Shown piece after piece: positions 1 through 9,900 of a DNA stretch of 64,000 bases. Source of the stretch: Sabellastarte sp. h YS-2021. Its lineage: Eukaryota > Annelida > Polychaeta > Sabellida > Sabellidae. The translations under genes and the position numbers were made by a program. The notes beneath the pieces are model-generated. The model was not told where the DNA came from. It made no database searches and saw only the letters and a program-made list of their open reading frames with translations. The DNA is taken from positions 61,247,816 through 61,311,815 of the forward strand of contig OZ024938.1 of NCBI GenBank assembly GCA_964017235.1, written 5' to 3'. How positions within the stretch are numbered: the stretch's first letter is position 1; every line of letters begins with the position of its first letter.

Positions 1-515
1 CAGAAAAAAATGACAATATTTGTCATACATGGAAAGAGATATTTATAGATATTTAGAAAATTAACACACTGTCATCAATGGACTGTGTAAAACTTATTTA
101 GTGTAAAAGAGGACAGTTGTAAAAGAGGACAATTCTCTAAGGTCACAAATAAAATGTGTGCCACACGGGAAAATTTATAGTCTAATTATTAAATAGTATA
201 ATAAGTAACTAAACTATATCTGGCATGTGGGTAATTTTATCATTCTTTCAGTAACTGTATCTTAAAGAGCAACTAGTGAGTGGTCAAAATGTATTATAAA
301 TACTGCATTTTAAAAAAAAAGTCATTGTACACCTGCTGTTTTGTAATCAGTTAAAAATAAATAGAAAAATGAAATAAGGCCCTATCAGAAACTATTTGTG
401 CTTTTAACGCTGCATCATTCCAAATTTCATCTGGATATTTACAGAGATGGGATAACTTGATTAATTTAAACATCCTCTCACATACTTGTGTCTAGGCCAT
501 ACCTTTTCGTTTCTG
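1..515. other. Non-coding stretch, nothing recognised
   Basis: AT-rich sequence without a convincing open frame, RNA gene or repeat that recurs elsewhere in the window. Confidence 0.5.
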
Positions 516-725
516 TATTTATTTATTTGGGGTTTCATGCCACTCCCAACAGGTCATATCATGATGGGTAGTTTTGTGGGCAGGGGAACCCAGTACATGC
601 AGTTGGTCAAGGTACTGTAAACTGCTGACCATCGGTAAGCAACTGCCAACTTTCCCACGTAAGGTCCGGGGTTTGAACCATCGACCTGAGAGGTGAGAGG
701 TGAGTGTGCCATGGCCCCATGGCCC
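516..725 (-). repeat. tRNA-derived SINE, family A (AAATA tail)
   Basis: Minus-strand copy of a roughly 220-bp element seen six times in the window (near 0.5, 5.7, 24.4, 48.2, 49.7 and 51.6 kb). On its own strand it begins with a GGGGCCATGG-like tRNA-like head, has a shared body that includes a TGGGAAAGTTGG-like block, and ends in a short (AAATA)n tail. The 76-residue open frame across it is an accident of the repeat. Confidence 0.75.
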
Positions 726-1940
726 CGTTTTTTTTCTCTAAACATTTGCTTCTTGGTTGATGCACAATGAAAAATGAACAACAAGCTGCCTCATATATCC
801 ATCCTGCCCTCCACTCTTTTCCAGCCCTTCTACATGTATATTGTAGTACAGCTCCAGAGAGGACATAATGGCTATTTCAAACATTTAAAAACTACAGTCC
901 AAAACATCGGTCACTTCCCGAGTTGTGTCAAATGTGTCCCGTGATAGAGCAAATGGCACTGAATCGCACCACATGCATCATACCCATACCTTTAGACCGA
1001 ACCACAACTGAAGATAGACAAACAATTCATGTGTAGTACAGTAGTATTCTCAGCATGGAAGGGGGTAAGCCAGGTATTTTTGTCGTAGCAGTAATAGTCC
1101 AACAAAGAAGAGGTCAATAAGAAAAACAACATCCACGATGGAATGAGTTCTGCTGGTGGGAAGGTACGTCTGAGTTTATTTGTAATATGACTGCATGTAA
1201 AATTCCACTCTGGTGACGTCATAATTACAAAACTCCAGCTACAAATATGGATGGTGTGTGTTACCTTCATTAGCTTGTTGTCTGGTACCAAAACATCACC
1301 CAAAAGATCTTCTGAATCTCATTTATTTTGAATATCGCCCAAATTTATTATGTTTTTATTTGGTCCAACAGATGTATTCTTTAAACATTTAAGCAAACAA
1401 TATAATATTAATATATATATTATCAAACAATAAATAAACAAGAATCTCACTGACTTAAGTTGAAGTTGAAACTTGTTTAGCTTTGTAGAAATGTTTTTTT
1501 CTCTTCGGGTTTTATTGAAAAGTTTATTTTTAAAAGTTGGATTGTATTTTGTATATTTATACTCAGCACAATATCTCCTTTACTAAAAGACAAGGTGATA
1601 TGTTATCCATCACAACTGCTCAATAATAAATAAAAGCTGTCTAACAACTGACATTCCCCTAACTGAATGACAGAGTCTCATGGATGATCATTTATCAACA
1701 TCCACGATTTTCTGTGGCCTGCCAATGGCAATAGGACCCTGTGGCAAAGGAGCACATTTTAAATGATCACCTTTGCCACCATGTATCTTACCTAGATCAA
1801 ACCCATGTCTCCAGTGTTCCAAGGCAAGTGTTAGACAGATGAGATGATCAGATGGGACACAGCCTGGTTGTTCTTTGGGGCACAGAATCATTTTCAATAT
1901 ATGTTGTTTTTTTAATAGAAGGGTTTAAAGTTTTATTGGG
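726..1940. other. Non-coding stretch with two short unsupported frames
   Basis: Two minus-strand frames (992-1303, 103 codons; 1688-1897, 69 codons) are open but show no recognised domain, no clear splice context and no repetition elsewhere. I do not call them genes. Confidence 0.4.
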
Positions 1941-1942
1941 AG

Positions 1943-2044
1943 ATGCAAAAGAGCTCAAATCAGCTTTGTAACCAATCAGCTGCCTAGCTCTGACCTATTA
2001 AACAATTCCTGTTATAAATAGAGGACTTAGTTGTCTAATGTTAA
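1943..2044 (+). promoter_or_regulatory. Candidate RNA polymerase II core promoter
   Basis: An octamer-like ATGCAAA lies at about 1943, a CCAAT box at 1972-1976 and a strong TATA box (TATAAATAG) at 2013-2021, in the order and spacing of a classic metazoan promoter. The expected start would be near 2043, about 12 bases before an ATG at 2055. The motifs are seen directly; activity is inference, and AT-rich DNA produces TATA boxes by chance. Confidence 0.35.
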
Positions 2045-2054
2045 TATTTTCATA

Positions 2055-2159
2055 ATGAGAGTACCAGCTGAAGAAATGATGATGGTAAGATTAACTGAGA
2101 TTCATAATTTGAGTGATGAGCTTGATCTGTGCATTAATGAAAGCTATAAGAGAAAGTAG
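2055..2159 (+). CDS. Candidate small ORF or first coding exon behind the promoter-like block
   Basis: A 34-codon frame starts at the first ATG below the TATA box and ends with TAG. It has an acidic, helix-like composition (begins MRVPAEEMMM) and no recognised family. A splice-donor-like GTAAGA follows the tenth codon (ATGATG|GTAAGA), so this could instead be a ten-codon first exon of a spliced plus-strand gene. Neither reading is secure. Confidence 0.22.
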   Translation: MRVPAEEMMMVRLTEIHNLSDELDLCINESYKRK

Positions 2160-2675
2160 GCAATGGATAATGGTTCCGTATTTCATGGGTGTAGAGCAAT
2201 CACACCCTAGGGTCTTGCAATGATTTTAAAAATTTTATTTGGACATTTTTACAAGTAAATTATCTAGAAGTCAGATTGCCAGAAAACCTTTTTTCCATAG
2301 GTTTTAGTCTTCTTAGACACCATGTGCACTACTGTATCACACTAAGTAAAGACGTACTGTTAGCTTTAAAGAGCCTGTAGCACCCTCAACACAACTTAAC
2401 ACAACCAGTTGAAAAACCACATAAACAGAGCACCTACATACAACATTTTGAAAACTGCCATGTTATAAGGGATATATTTCACTTTTTATGCAGCTCCCTC
2501 CCCACAGCTTTCAAACATAAACAGCCATGTTAGCAGAATGCTGTGACATATGAGAATGGATTGCTTTCTCATGGCCACTGTATATCCTAGTAATATTGCA
2601 CTAAAAACTGTACAGTAAAAATTTTGTCTGGTGCCCACAAATTGTTTTAATTTACATAAATAGTTATTCTACTTG
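2160..2675. other. Non-coding stretch, nothing recognised
   Basis: No supported gene or repeat. Confidence 0.45.
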
Positions 2676-2999
2676 AGTAAATGGCCAATAATTACTTAAA
2701 GATAGTATTTCTTGCACCTTTTATAAAATGGAAACCCATCTACAGGAAAAAATACAAATACAAGTACACAATAAAAGTTTTGTTTATAGTTTGTGTTTCT
2801 TGAAAAAATAGTGACAATGGACATGAAATATTCCAGGAGTAAATGGCCAATAATTACTTAAAGATAGTATTTCTTGCACCTTTTATAAATTGGAAACCCA
2901 TCTACAGGAAAAAATACAAATACAAGTACACAATAAAAGTTTTGTTTATAGTTTGATTTTCTTGAAAAAATAGTGACAATGGACATGAAATATTCCAGG
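2676..2999. repeat. Two-copy 162-bp tandem duplication
   Basis: Bases 2676-2837 and 2838-2999 are near-identical copies starting AGTAAATGGCC and ending TATTCCAGG, with only a few substitutions. The low divergence implies a recent local duplication. No coding content. Confidence 0.9.
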
Positions 3000-5370
3000 A
3001 GTAACTTGATATTAATTTATTAAATAATACTTACAATAAAGTATATATATAGCTTTTCATTTGACATTCCACTCAAATATAGTCAATAATAACATGTTTC
3101 AATATTTGATTATGTTTCTATTTTGTAAACAATTCTTATTAAATGCTGTAATTACAAGAATATCAACTTCTATGAGTTTGATCATGCACACATTTGTATA
3201 TCACATGAAAATGTCATGACAGAACTTCAATTCTTATGGCAGAATTTGAAATTCTTTTGACAGAATTTCCAATCTTTGCATTACAGTGGTTAAGAAGAAT
3301 ATCAAGTTCGGTCAGCAGAATTTAGACAGAATTCATAATTCTGTTGATAAAACTTAAATTTACAGTATTCAAAAACATTTTGTCCACATGCATTATGACT
3401 AAGATTCATTCAGAATTTAAATTATGACAGAATAATCCTCAGCAAAATCAAATTGGAGGTCCAGATTTTAGTTTACTTTAAAGAATTATAATTATCCCAT
3501 CTTTTTTGTTTATTTAATACTACTTTTCTTTTTGTCAAGTCAATTATGGTAGTTCAGTTAAAACTTACCTAGTCATGGTTTGAATTTTGATGTCAGAATT
3601 TCTCATGTTTCTGGTATAATATACACAAGTTTTATGAGCAAATAGAGTTTTTAAAACTTTACATGAAAAACCAGCAAAACCAAGCTTTGAAGTGATGTTT
3701 CATAAAAAGACTAAGAGATACGTAAATTGCAAGAATTATTTATAAGAGTATATTTTGTTTATTTTTTTTTTCATTATAAATAGCAATGGTGCCATCTAAG
3801 TAATTATTATTATGCTAAACATTAAGGAAAGAAACTATATTGAGTAAAACAATACAATTTTAAAAACTGCCATATACAAACCCAGGTTTCAAATCATTAG
3901 CCCTAATGACTTTGTATATGGATAGAATCCAAATAATCTTGTTAACTTTGAAATTAATTTATATTACATTCAGTATTTTGTAATCTAAATATTATTGACA
4001 TAAGAACCATTGATATTATTTATGATCATATCTTCATTTTCAGTAATACTGTCATCATCAGAGAGAAAGGGTTCAGATTTACAAAAGCACAATGCCTCCT
4101 TTATGATTACTACTGTTATCATCACTAAAATTTGATTTATTTTCACTTGTACCAACTTCTGAATCTGTGCATGATTAATGTATACAATTTTTAACACCAG
4201 GAGACATAATTAGATTTTAAACATGAGGAAATAAGTACAAGAACACTGTTGTCTTTATAGTTTGTTTTTGTGCAAGTGGAAATCTCTGCCATTGTGTGAC
4301 GTAGTACACACAAGCTTTGGACTGTTGGCCTTGAGTGTTTTTCTTCCAAGAGGGAGGAAAATTTGAGTGATAAAAGTTAAAATGGTGGCATAAACAGTGG
4401 TGTGGTGCAACTGGGAGAAGTGTAAATGTCTTTGTGTGGTCATGTACTTTATACACAACTAAAAAAAGTGGTATGTTAAATTTGGTGCTTCAGGCTCTTT
4501 AACTGTAGATCTATATCATACTTTGCTAAAACGGATACACTAGATATATGGTAAGTTATTCTTTATAAAACATGTTTCTTTTATATCATGATGATACCTA
4601 CCGATCTTATAAAAGTTGGAGAATGTTTCAAAGAGTGAGTTTGCTCTGGGTATATTGTTAGACGAGGATAAATCTTGCGCATATCGCATATACCTAGATG
4701 GGAAGAACAACAGTTCGGAAAGTTTTTCTCGGCAATGGTGGGAAATGCTCAGATTCTATTTATGGAAGAATTAGTGGGCAATAATTATAGTAATAATAAT
4801 TTATCTATGTACTTTCCTTGATTGTGCTATTAACCTTGAATAAAAGTGCCTATACAACCTGTATTTACTATTTACTGGTGTTGGACCTCGCATTGTTTAT
4901 GCCACCATTTTGAAATTCAAAGTGCCCCCTCCAGTAGTGGAGATTACTCAGTACGTATAAATTTTATATTCCGCGGAAGAATTCTGAGTCATTTGGCATC
5001 TCTTCCAAATGTGCCAACACACTTGACATACAAAGCGAAACTCGCTTAAAATATTTTTTTTGTACCAGGCCATTGTACACTTACACATTACCTCATGCTT
5101 CAACTTGTATATAGTTTACAACTAATATTCTTAGATACGTTTAACAATACATGTATATTAATGTTGTTTATTAATCAATTATATCTTACCCATTATTCAC
5201 AACCATGTGAGGATGGCAAAGACCAGTTATGTCAAACATCAGTTCTAGCATCATCTTTTTTGTGGAATCATTTTGTATTGTATTGCCTTTGGTGCTTATG
5301 TGGCTTTGATCATACATCATGTATTGGTACAAGATATTTATTAGTACAAAATAGATTTATTGGGGTTTGC
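3000..5370. other. Non-coding stretch with short recurring words
   Basis: Between about 3215 and 3600 the word CAGAATT recurs many times in degenerate form (GACAGAATTT-like). Near 4390 and 4900 an imperfect inverted match of about 25 bp centres on GGTGGCATAAACA and its complement. Short frames here (4217-4458, 4846-5049, 5095-5430) overlap these repeats and have no recognised domain. Confidence 0.4.
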
Positions 5371-5660
5371 ACTAGCGGATCCAGGGGGGGGTTCAGGAGG
5401 TTCGAACCCCCCCCCCCCCTTGAAAAATAATGTAAAGGGGTTCAACCCAAAGTACAAAATTATTTCTTGACAGTGGTGTTAAATTTACAGGAAATGCACT
5501 CTATTTTTACCCAAAATTAATTTTTTTCCAGGGGGGCATGCCCCCCGACCCCCTTAGTTATAATATGTCTGATGTGAACCCCCACCTTACTCAATGTGAA
5601 CCCCCACCTTACTCGATGTGAACCCCCACCTTACATAAAAGCTGGATCCGCCCCCGGTTT
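5370..5660. repeat. MITE with GCGGATCCAG termini and internal 23-bp repeats
   Basis: The segment opens with AGCGGATCCAGGGGGG and closes with GCTGGATCCGCCCCC, giving inverted ends around GGATCC. Inside are a GGGGGGCATGCCCCCC palindrome at about 5533 and three tandem copies of a unit reading GTGAACCCCCACCTTACT (about 5573-5635). A non-autonomous DNA transposon is likely; superfamily not determined. Confidence 0.6.
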
Positions 5661-5670
5661 GACATCGCTA

Positions 5671-5913
5671 TCAACTGATTGTAGGGGCCATGGTGCCTCA
5701 GTGGTAAAACACTCGCGTTGGCAGTTCAAACGCCAGACCCTATGTGGGAAAGTTGGTAGTTGTTTATCAATGGTCGGCAGTTTACAGTACAGAACCTTGA
5801 CCAACTGTATGTACTGGTTTCCTCTGTCCACTAAACTACCCATCATGATAGGACCTATACAGTGTTGGAACTGACGTAAAACCCCAAATAAATAAATAAA
5901 TCAACTGATTGTA
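5671..5913 (+). repeat. tRNA-derived SINE, family A, with target-site duplication
   Basis: The best-bounded copy of family A. The element (about 5684-5900) runs from a GGGGCCATGG head to an (AAATA)n tail and is flanked by a 13-bp direct repeat, TCAACTGATTGTA, at 5671-5683 and 5901-5913. Exact flanking repeats plus the A-rich tail show LINE-style retroposition. Confidence 0.88.
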
Positions 5914-6505
5914 CAAGTCATACCATGATAGATAGTTTTAAATGCAGAGAACCAGTACATACTAGTCAAGATTCTGAGGGGAATGTTTTAATTACTTCAC
6001 CACTAAGCCACCATAGGGGGATCTAGACTTAGTGTATGTGTCAACACACAAAGGCTGTGGATGTGGCTTACAGATGCGGCTTGCATGAAAACTTTGGAGG
6101 CAAATGAATAAACATTTATAATATATTCTGTGTAAATTAACATAAATTCCTTCATCTTATCTGTGATCCAGTCTTAAAACTATTGTACCTGTGTTCAGGT
6201 TAATGAGAAGGAAATTTTGATACCAAGAAATATTTAATATCTGTAAAAACACATGCCATATCTTGTTTGTAGGAGTTTGTAGATGCAGTAAAAATCTATC
6301 AGTGCTAAAAATTCATTCCAGTGAGAAACCACATGCGCAAGTAACATCCGCAGGCTGCACACAAAGAAACATTCCTTCTATAACTATACTGTTTGACTTT
6401 TTACTAGAAGCTTCATTTACAGGATACATAGCCCATCTGCATACATGGATGTGTACACTTTGCCTTGTTCTGTCTGAATTATATTCAGGAGCATGGCATT
6501 ATCTA
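5914..6505. other. Non-coding stretch with a possible zinc-finger relic
   Basis: Mostly featureless. At about 6275-6340 one plus-strand frame reads like a decayed C2H2 unit and linker (CRCSKNLS...HSSEKPH), behind an acceptor-like TATCTTGTTTGTAG. Spacing between the Cys and His residues does not fit an intact finger. Confidence 0.25.
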
Positions 6506-6725
6506 TAGACTTGCTCCAAGTCTTTGTATTTGTATCCATCAGTAACTAGAACAGTTAAATTTAAATTGGAAACTTACAGGAGTTCATTATACCACAAGCA
6601 ATCTGGAGTATGGGGGATAGTCTCTGAAAAAAAAAACAAAATTTTGTCAGGGCTGGTTGTTTCTCCAAAAGTCATACAGTACCCATATATTACACAAAAG
6701 ACAAAAGGACTTGGTGAAAGTCTAC
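6506..6725 (+). repeat. Interspersed repeat R1, copy 1
   Basis: Matches the minus-strand segment at about 13495-13705 and, in its last part, the plus-strand segment at about 22217-22305. Shared words include ACTTACAGGAGTTCATTATA, CAGGGCTGG and AAGTCATACAGTACCCATAT. The 98-residue frame across it is a by-product. Class unknown. Confidence 0.65.
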
Positions 6726-7024
6726 ATTATTTTACTGGCAGACTGACTATGGACATTCATGGTGAGGGTCATAAACTTTTTTTTTTAATCTATGGAACAA
6801 TTATTCCTGCAGACATTTAACTGCATGTGGTTCACATTTTTGTGACTGGTAAAATATCATGATCTAGGAGGTTATTTTAAACCAAATGTTTACAAAGTTT
6901 GAATATCATTTGGAATTATTTTTCCCTTTAATGACATAAACTAGGATCATAAAGTACCCATGTAGATCAAACAAACGTCAGACAGCTGATATCAAACCAG
7001 TTGAAAGAAGCTTTAGAATGGCAG

Positions 7025-7257
7025 TTCAATTATATATGAGAAGAGATTATATGGAACCCTCAAGCGTCAGAGGAAAAAAGCTATCCCATATATACATGGT
7101 GGAAACTTTTGTGCAAGGAAAAACATCATTGATAGAGCTGGCAAGTATTTTGAGATAACTCAATTAACAGCTTTGAAGAGATGTATCCATGGACTAGGCC
7201 CCAGTGGGAGCAGGGCTTACGTCAAATTGAGACAGTATATAGAGAGGCTGAACAGAA
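7025..7257 (+). CDS. Candidate internal exon of an unrecognised gene
   Basis: Seventy-seven codons are open between an acceptor-like GGCAG and a near-ideal donor (AGAA|GTAAGTAT at 7258). The product is basic and has protein-like composition: it starts SIIYEKRLYGTLKRQRKKA, contains GGNFCARKN, and ends VKLRQYIERLNR. No start codon is needed if it is an internal exon. I do not recognise the family and see no partner exon nearby. The acceptor lacks a good pyrimidine tract, so it may be a relic. The DYRE-1 retrotransposon begins only 22 bases beyond the donor, that is, in the putative intron. Confidence 0.4.
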
Positions 7258-7278
7258 GTAAGTATGCCATAAGTAGTG

Positions 7279-7498
7279 TTAAAGCAACCCCCCCTGAAGG
7301 GGTATGCGCGTCAGTCGTTTTGGACTAATCCACGCAATTGAACTCACCTTCGTCCTCCTGTCCAATGACATTCCCCCTTACATTGTGAGCCAATCGTCTT
7401 CCTCCATACACTTCAAAGCCCATATATAAGCAGCCGCACGTTTGAGTTCCACGTTGTTGGTTGAATGTGCTAGAGGAATACACATGTATAAACAATTT
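7279..7498 (+). repeat. DYRE-1 split direct repeat A1
   Basis: 220 bp beginning TTAAAGCAACC, repeated as A2 at 12398-12617 with one visible difference (ACATTGTGAG against ACACTGTGAG). It contains a TATATAAG box at about 7422 that could start the genomic RNA near 7450, about 100 bases before the gag ATG. Confidence 0.92.
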
Positions 7499-7547
7499 TA
7501 TTTTAGTCTTACTTGCATTTTACTTTGTTTGATTTGTGCGCCATAAT

Positions 7548-7934
7548 ATGGCTTCAACAGAGAAGACTTTGTTATCCTGCAAAAAGTGCGGAGAATTCCA
7601 CGAAAAGCCCATTAACAGCAAATGTGATCGGGCTAAGTTAAAGGAGGAGAAAAGAGACACTAGTCATGAAAACACGGGTAAGAAAACTCCGCATGTCAAA
7701 ACACACACGGAACAAGCTAATCAGGATAAAATGCTAGAATTGGTCATGCAGACAATGACGGGGTTTTCTGACAAGTTGTCAGCTATGGAGGCGAAGATCA
7801 CGGGACTTGCGTCAGGCAGTGCTAAAACAACGGATAATGTTGGTGGTGCAAGGCAATCCAGGTCTCGCGAGAAAGTGAAACGTTCAGGACTCTTTCAGGC
7901 TGACTCTTTTCTCGCCCCCTATTCCTGGACCTGA
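7548..7934 (+). CDS. DYRE-1 gag-like protein, N-terminal frame
   Basis: Start chosen at the ATG at 7548 (MASTEKTLL), the first ATG after repeat A1. Residues about 10-25 form a CX2CX3HX7C module (SCKKCGEFHEKPINSKC), which DYRE-2 shares at the same place. Lysine-rich sequence follows, then a short helix-like segment (DKMLELVMQTMTGF). The frame stops at 7932-7934, but the neighbouring frame carries on with gag-like sequence. The switch falls at a five-C run (7915-7919), consistent with a one-base change, an assembly error, or less likely programmed frameshifting. Function inferred: nucleocapsid-like RNA-binding structural protein. Confidence 0.75.
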   Translation: MASTEKTLLSCKKCGEFHEKPINSKCDRAKLKEEKRDTSHENTGKKTPHVKTHTEQANQDKMLELVMQTMTGFSDKLSAMEAKITGLASGSAKTTDNVGGARQSRSREKVKRSGLFQADSFLAPYSWT

Positions 7935-9072
7935 TGGGAACGAGAATACAACTTACACACAGACGTTTGCAGACACGGCTGTTATAGTTAAACAAACTCC
8001 CGCGAGAGCGAAAAAACAGAAGCCAGACTTGGACTTAGGTGTCGCACCGTTACAGAGTGGGACCCCACAGCTTGGTCGTGACCAGACAACAGTCATGCGG
8101 GTGTCATTACCTAGAGTCACGTCGACAGTAAGTAAACCACCAGGCATTACTTCCATAGCATGGGCGAATGATGTGTCTGTGGCTACCACTATGGCTACGG
8201 ATAAACCCATCAACATGGACATGAACTATAATCTTACGGATCAGTTTGGCAATCCGGTTCAGATAAAAGGTATTGGACCAACAGTGCATAATACTCAACC
8301 TATCACAGTGACGCGCCAGGCTGAACCACTTTTTACACAACCTCAAGGGGAAACACCGACACAGACTATAGACTTTTTGAGAGCCAATCCATACATACAG
8401 AGAATGGTAGAAGAGAGAGTGTCTGTTCTGGAGGCACGTATGAAAAGTGAAATGGCCCAAGGTAATAATAGTTCACGCAAGAAGAGCGGCAGGTACAATA
8501 TTTCAGAAACCTCATGTGCCCCAGTGCATTTACGTTGGCCCAACGAGTCCTGCTTAACAGGAGCCACCAGGAAGAGGACGGCGTACGACGACCTTACATT
8601 GGGCCAATTCGTGGTCGGATTTCTTAATAACGTGTTAGACACTGCTAACCCACAGGTAGCCAGGGCAATGTTGACAGAGTTAGCTGAAACAGTGAAGCTT
8701 AGTGAAAATCTCTCATGGCAAATCGCACGGGGCGCCTTTGCTGTTGCGATGCATCGAATTGAAGATGAAACGGCATCGTGGACTGACACAAGGCTACTAG
8801 CTGAAAATCGGTTGACATTTTCGCAAACGGCAGTGTTCAACGGATCCATTACAATGTCACCACGTACTTCACAAACACAACCGGCAGCGGCACCAAAGCG
8901 CATCGTGTGTAGGTGGTATAATGAGGGAACTTGTCCCCATACTCAAGATCATGGAGATACTTCCGGAGCAACACTATTTCGCCATGTGTGCATGTTTTGT
9001 TTTAAAACATTAAAAAGAAACAACGGACATCCCGAAAGTGAGTGCATGAACAAAAAGAAACAGGGTGAATAG
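7918..9072 (+). CDS. DYRE-1 gag-like protein, C-terminal frame
   Basis: Continues the gag frame after the C-run, open from about 7900 to a TAG at 9070-9072. The middle (about 8520-8800) holds a conserved block also present in DYRE-2: RKRTAYDDL, then VVGFL, then GAFAVAMHRI. Near the C terminus is a second zinc module, CX7C followed by an H-rich stretch and CX2CX9HX4C (CMFC...H...C). The pol frame is the same frame and starts directly after the TAG, so only a single stop separates gag from pol. The stop overlaps a splice-donor-like AATAG|GTAAGG. A start at TTG 8029 is possible on paper but not supported biologically. Confidence 0.8.
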   Translation, partial: PIPGPDGNENTTYTQTFADTAVIVKQTPARAKKQKPDLDLGVAPLQSGTPQLGRDQTTVMRVSLPRVTSTVSKPPGITSIAWANDVSVATTMATDKPINMDMNYNLTDQFGNPVQIKGIGPTVHNTQPITVTRQAEPLFTQPQGETPTQTIDFLRANPYIQRMVEERVSVLEARMKSEMAQGNNSSRKKSGRYNISETSCAPVHLRWPNESCLTGATRKRTAYDDLTLGQFVVGFLNNVLDTANPQVARAMLTELAETVKLSENLSWQIARGAFAVAMHRIEDETASWTDTRLLAENRLTFSQTAVFNGSITMSPRTSQTQPAAAPKRIVCRWYNEGTCPHTQDHGDTSGATLFRHVCMFCFKTLKRNNGHPESECMNKKKQGE

Positions 9073-9900
9073 GTAAGGGCTCACCGCCCCGCTGTAACTG
9101 ATGAACAGAGTGTTTTAAGTTGTGACCTTGATTGTTTACACAAAAGAAGTAACATTAATGACAGTAAAAATGGTGTTGGGTTTGCTGGGGGCTCCCCCCC
9201 ATTCTGTTGTTATAATAAGATTTGTTTGTCTAAACTACAAACCTGTATAAATGTTGTGTCTAAGGCCCACTGTAATGGCCCTTTTTTCAATCTTAGAGAT
9301 AGAAAGGTTTTACAATTCATTGGTGTACCTTTAATTAAGTTCAGTTGTTTATGCAATCCTACGCTTAGGGGTAGGGGCCAACAGTCAGAGCTCATTAGGG
9401 AGCCAAATCAGCCCCACCAGGAAAGCTGGTCTTCCAGTAGGAGTAAAAATCAATGTAATAAAGAGAATTGTTCATTTGATAGAAACTTGGGTTTTGTCTC
9501 AAAAAGCACTGAATTACTTGACTTACCTGAAGGCCTTGCCATTGACATGGATAACGCAAATACTTACTTAAGAACTGCAGAGGCAATAGCCAGGTCTGGA
9601 CGCCACAACTACGAAGGTCTCAGGATTCCACTGACATCAGGCTTTGATGCCACGTTTCTAAAAGACAACATAGACCAGTATCATGATAAACAGCTAATGG
9701 ATTATATCAGGTTCGGGTTCCCTTTAAATATTGATCCCAGTAAATGCATATCTACAAATGCAACCACCAATCATGCCTCAGCCAATAAGTTCCCTGAGGC
9801 TGTTGCTGAATACATTGAGACGGAGCTGAAACATGGCACATTAATTGGCCCTTTTAATCACCCCCCCCCCACGAGACTTTTACTTGGTCCCCCCTCATGA
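9073..9900 (+). CDS. DYRE-1 pol, N-terminal part (before reverse transcriptase core)
   Basis: Open frame immediately after the gag TAG, in the same frame, with no ATG needed if reached by readthrough. The first 120 codons are unconserved. From about 9540 it aligns by eye with DYRE-2: IDMDNANTYLRTAEA, HNYEGLRIPL, IRFGFPLNI, AEYIETELKHG, GPFNHPP. This is the region that precedes RT in DIRS-order elements. The frame is lost in a ten-C run (9876-9885) and stops at 9898-9900, while the true continuation lies in the frame of the next entry. The break looks like homopolymer slippage or an assembly error. Confidence 0.72.
   Translation, partial: VRAHRPAVTDEQSVLSCDLDCLHKRSNINDSKNGVGFAGGSPPFCCYNKICLSKLQTCINVVSKAHCNGPFFNLRDRKVLQFIGVPLIKFSCLCNPTLRGRGQQSELIREPNQPHQESWSSSRSKNQCNKENCSFDRNLGFVSKSTELLDLPEGLAIDMDNANTYLRTAEAIARSGRHNYEGLRIPLTSGFDATFLKDNIDQYHDKQLMDYIRFGFPLNIDPSKCISTNATTNHASANKFPEAVAEYIETELKHGTLIGPFNHPPPTRLLLGPPS

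Noticed and set aside
992-1303. 103-codon minus-strand gene
   Set aside because: No recognisable domain, no repetition elsewhere and no convincing start or splice context.
4217-4458. 79-codon minus-strand gene sharing a CLCHHF segment with a frame at 4846
   Set aside because: The match reflects a short inverted DNA repeat around TTTATGCCACCATTTT and not a protein family.
8343-8903. 186-codon minus-strand frame within DYRE-1
   Set aside because: Antisense shadow of the conserved gag frame on the plus strand.
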